DNA from: Prorocentrum cordatum
Taxonomy: Eukaryota > Sar > Dinophyceae > Prorocentrales > Prorocentraceae
Reading direction: 5' to 3'
Length of the DNA: 64,000 bases
Assembly (NCBI GenBank): GCA_963575745.1
Contig: CAUYUJ010014360.1
Coordinates: forward strand, 708,924 to 772,923
In this document: one piece after another, positions 61,147 through 64,000 of the stretch
Layout: each line of letters begins with the position of its first letter
How positions within the stretch are numbered: the stretch's first letter is position 1
Made by a program: the position numbers and the translations under genes
The notes under the pieces: generated by a model
Database searches by the model: none
Told to the model about the DNA's origin: nothing
What the model saw: the letters and a program-made list of their open reading frames with translations, nothing else

Positions 61147-61400
61147 TTAAACACTGGATTTCTGCTTCTTGGCTAGCTCGGCTTTGCTGTAAGCCTTAGG
61201 CCAAATTCCACGGGAAATCCGATCGATGTATACGTTACGATTACCCTCGATTCGGCCAACACACGGCTTTGCTAGTTCTTTAAGCTGCTGAGCTGCATAG
61301 AACCCGCACGCTGAACGGAACCAAACTCCCAGTCCCGCGTGATGCCTCAAATTATGACTTGGGTCGGGAAAACCCCCTGCTATATGCACCCGCCGCCCAG
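61147..61400 (-). pseudogene. LINE-7: C-terminal zinc motif scrap
   Basis: DPSHNLRHHAGLGVWFRSAC, then GFYAAQQLKELAKPCVGR, then NVYIDRISRGIWPKA: a His followed by C...C, then LAKPC and a basic RxxRGxxP tail, the usual C-terminal ending of a common dinoflagellate LINE family. The first Cys of the WCxxC pair appears as Phe. Only the last ~90 codons are present; (TCC)n lies directly on the 5' side of the fragment. Confidence 0.6.
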
Positions 61401-61439
61401 GGGGGGGGGTCAAAGAAAGCCCCGTCAACATTAATTAGC

Positions 61440-61475
61440 TAGGAGGAGGAGGAGGAGGAGGAGGAGGAGGAGGCA
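61440..61475. repeat. (GGA)n tract
   Basis: Eleven or so GGA triplets at the 5' (minus strand) edge of the LINE-7 fragment. Confidence 0.9.
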
Positions 61476-61756
61476 GGTCTCTGCCAGAGCCCCGGGGGCG
61501 GCGACGAGAGCCCCTGCCCCACGCGGCGCGCTCCCGCGGCGGGCCGCTGCCCAGGAGAGGCCCTCGGCCCTGCGCGGAGGGGCCGCCGCCGACGGGCCCG
61601 CGTCACCCGGGCGGGGGTCCCCGGCCACGGGCCGCCGCAGTGCCCCAGGCCGCCGCGGAGCACGCGGGCATCAAGCCGGCGATCGGCCGAGCACGGCTGC
61701 GGCCGCACCACGGCGCGCAGGCGCCGAACTGGACAGTCGAGGAGATGCCGACACCG

Positions 61757-62029
61757 GGTTGGGGCACGCGCTCGAGGTGGCCCCTCCTTCCTCCCTCCTC
61801 CTTCCTCCTTCCTCCCCCTCCCCCCTCCCCCTCCTTCCTTTCCTCTCCTCCTCCTCCTCCTCCTCCTCCGCCTCCTCCTCCTCCTCCTCCTCCTCCTCCT
61901 CCTCCTCCTCCTCCTCCTCCTCCTCCTCCTCCTCCTCCTCCCCCTGGGAGCCGAGGAAATGGCGCCGCGCGCCGCCGCGCACTCTGGGCGTCCACGTTTG
62001 CACTGGGTGGGGCACGCACTCGAGGTGGC
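61757..62029. repeat. (TCC)n array between 24-25-bp imperfect direct repeats
   Basis: GGGGCACGCGCTCGAGGTGG (61761-61780) and GGGGCACGCACTCGAGGTGG (62009-62028) differ by one base and flank a C/T-rich segment with (TCC)n at 61850-61940. The structure suggests an insertion with a long duplication or local duplication followed by microsatellite growth. Confidence 0.65.
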
Positions 62030-63423
62030 AGCACACAGGTGTTCGATAAGTTCTCATGGCGGCACACGCTGGTTAGACGAGCCGTGCGAGACAAACAAGT
62101 GAAAAGCTCAAGCACGATGAGAGTGGCAAGGACGGACAAGGTAGGACCGAGGAGGGCCAGGGGAGGAAGACAGCTGAAGGAAATGTGCATTCGCCACCTC
62201 CCTTGCCCAGAAATCGCCCAAGCCTGAGACTCAGGCCTACAACTACCTCGAAGCATAGCAACATCCAGCTGAACGTTTAGGCCAGAGGCCTACGTCTTCA
62301 GAATGGCTGCCATCTGGCTGCCCCCGAGGGCAGATTGCCCCCCCCCCCTTCCCCTCGGTCTGCATCTGGGCGACTAGCCGAGACACGATATGACATCGCC
62401 GCCGAGATTTGTCCGTCGCAGGCTCCTCTAGATGCCGCCGCGGCCGAGGCAGAACGCAGCAGGCTGAAATCCCGTAAGATCATCGCGGGGCCCCGAGCCA
62501 CACCAGCATGCACGGCTCGGGCGCTGCTCTGAGGGGAAACGTTAGGGGGGGGATCGGCTCAGCGGAGGAACATCAACCTGGAATCGGCGATGCGTCCGAT
62601 GGATCGGCGATAGGCCCCCGATCGCGAGTCCGCACGCTCCTGAGCGGGGTAGGCTCTTGGGCCCCTATCGGCGATGAGCGGGCGATTGAGGGTCAACGCA
62701 TCCCTCCCTGAGCCCATCCCCCTGAAAGAAGTCCTGGCCCCCGAAGCGAGCGTTCCATCACACCTCAGCCCTCGCCGAGAGCTGGCAGCTGTCGGCGAGT
62801 CCGGCACGGGGTGACAGTGTCCAGCGGCGAAGCGGCGCTACCTCGAAGAGCCGCACACCAGCCAGCTGGTCTGGTCCGTTCCTTTCCCCCGCGCTTGAGC
62901 AGGGCCGAGGGTCAGAGAGCGCCTTCCTCCGAAAGACCACAAAACAGGGACGTCAAGGTGGTCAAACGCCTCGCCGGTTAAGCCGACGAAGATGTGCAAC
63001 ATCCAACCATTCGATTATGTACAACATTGTGGATTGACGCCAGTTGTGGTGCTTCCATTTCAGCTTGACCGAACAGATTGGTTGCGCCCCTTGACGTCCG
63101 TTTGCGGTGCTCTGCAGACCTGACCCCCCAGCTCTACTCAGCCCCGCGCTTCGCCAAAAGATTCGAGCGCTACAGCCACAGCGTGGTTGGCCAGCGGCTG
63201 CATCTCGGCGCTGCAGTCGGGAACTTGTGCTAAGCGTGTCACCACAGCGGCCCCGGCGACACGCTAGCTATGCCATGCAAGCGGATCGCGTGTCGCTCCG
63301 CTCCGCTGGGGCGGGAGGCTCGGTAGAAGCTCGGGACGTCAACGCCTGGGGACTGGGACGTGGATAACGTATCGTGCCGAAGCGTGGCGGGCCAGAACAG
63401 GCGCCGCGACGCGTGAAGCTTAG
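62030..63423. other. Unassigned GC-rich region
   Basis: No gene recognised. 62580-62715 contains imperfect inverted phrases (GATGCGT, ATCGGCGATAGG) of uncertain meaning. Confidence 0.3.
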
Positions 63424-63573
63424 GTCGGGCATGTCCCCCTACAGGCGGATGTTGGACGAAAAAGAAAAGATAGTCAACAAATATTCAAAAATGCTCCAGA
63501 ATACTCAAAAAAAGATCCACCGCCATCTATTTACTGGTATTGAGTATTCGTCCTGCAGAAAGACATGCCCGAC
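63424..63573. mobile_element. TIR element E, AT-rich interior (150 bp)
   Basis: Ends GTCGGGCATGTC (63424-63435) and GACATGCCCGAC (63562-63573) are perfect over 12 bp, and a further ten bases match at six positions. The interior (AAAGATAGTCAACAAATATTC, split: AAAGATAGTC / AACAAATATTC) is much more AT-rich than its surroundings. No target-site duplication is evident. Single copy in this window. Confidence 0.6.
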
Positions 63574-63769
63574 TTGACGTTAAGCCAGAACTCCCGACAA
63601 CATCTCGCACCGCACGCAGCCCGTACGCCGCGATACCCCGTCTCGAAGCGAGCACAGGGGAGGGGGCGGGCTCGCTCGGCGGTCGGAAGAGAGACGGCAG
63701 GGGGATGCGAGCAGACAGTGCCCCAGAAAGCCCACTTGCCGCTGGGGCCAAGTAGACTCAGATGAGAGG

Positions 63770-63935
63770 GGGGCCCAGGGGCACACAAAGAAGTACACAC
63801 AAGTCCCAGGATTCCCAAGGTTTGAACATGTTTGATGGGTGGTCGTCTTCCCCCCCACACATTTCCCATATTTTCCCGTATGTTCTAAGGATTCAACGGT
63901 TAATTGTGTCTGTGTGTTTTTGCCCCCTCCTGATC
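63770..63935. repeat. R170 dispersed repeat, copy 3
   Basis: GGCACACAAAGAAGTACACA, GTCGTCTTCCCCCCCACACA, CCCATATTTTCC and TTAATTGTGTCTGTGTG align with the copies at 3446 and 12522. Only the 3' edge (CCCTCCTG) and the 5' edge (near ACTCAGATGAG) are shared with neither flank. Confidence 0.8.
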
Positions 63936-64000
63936 AGAGTATGGGTGACTGTGCTGCGGCCGTTCTGAAACGCTCTCAAACCCTTCGAGAACACCTGCAA

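Noticed and set aside
62580-62715. Imperfect inverted phrases GATGCGT / ATCGGCGATAGG
   Set aside because: Pairing is interrupted and ends are undefined; not clearly better than chance in GC-rich DNA.

Overview
This 64-kb window looks like nuclear DNA of a dinoflagellate. Three relics of the 22-nt dinoflagellate spliced leader (SL, beginning CCGTAGCC and ending GGCTCAAG) sit at the 5' ends of inserted sequences. The DNA is GC-rich, full of long simple-sequence arrays, and carries several decayed LINE families. There is no operon structure and no recognisable tRNA or rRNA. Genus cannot be fixed from this window. I see no convincing intact single-copy host gene; what can be read is mostly dead retroelements, retroposed cDNA, small foldback elements and satellites.

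Layout. 0.2-3 kb: LINE-1 (+), endonuclease plus reverse transcriptase (RT), frameshifted. 3-14.6 kb: dispersed repeats, two short inverted-repeat (TIR) elements (4660-4743 and 5043-5219), a 0.9-kb duplicon present twice (8.1-9.0 and 9.1-9.9 kb), several hairpin repeat families and a possible MutY-like fragment near 10.6 kb. 14.66-18.96 kb: LINE-2 (+), with an SL relic at its exact 5' end and an 18-bp target-site duplication. 20.7-24.25 kb: LINE-3 (-), zinc finger, RT and restriction-like C-terminus, containing a 229-bp TIR element with a 5-bp duplication. 25.5-28.7 kb: (GGA)n/(TCC)n arrays, a ~200-bp tandem repeat and a candidate exon. 28.7-31.9 kb: LINE-4 (-). 33.3-45.4 kb: TG/CG array, SL-tagged processed cDNA (-), 2.8-kb TG/CG array, SL-tagged LINE-5 (-), TG array. 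45.8-46.5 kb: two foldback elements. 47-54.6 kb: repeat cassettes built from one ~210-bp block, an AAGATGGCC-type satellite, a trinucleotide array and an ~80-bp minisatellite, interrupted by the 3' end of LINE-6 (+). 56.5-64 kb: (CA)n split by a foldback element, >2 kb of (ATC)n, (TCC)n arrays, a LINE-7 C-terminal scrap and more TIR or dispersed repeats.

How it fits together. The picture is of trans-spliced transcripts, both LINE mRNAs and an ordinary mRNA, being reverse-transcribed and inserted into microsatellites. Small TIR elements with 5-bp duplications, some with a trinucleotide array as their interior, insert alongside them. Of the four RT copies, three have lost a catalytic aspartate or a whole catalytic block, so these copies are not expected to be active. 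The most novel items are the two TIR families with 5-bp duplications, the SL-relic/microsatellite junctions, and the cassette whose microsatellite slot holds a different repeat type in each copy.
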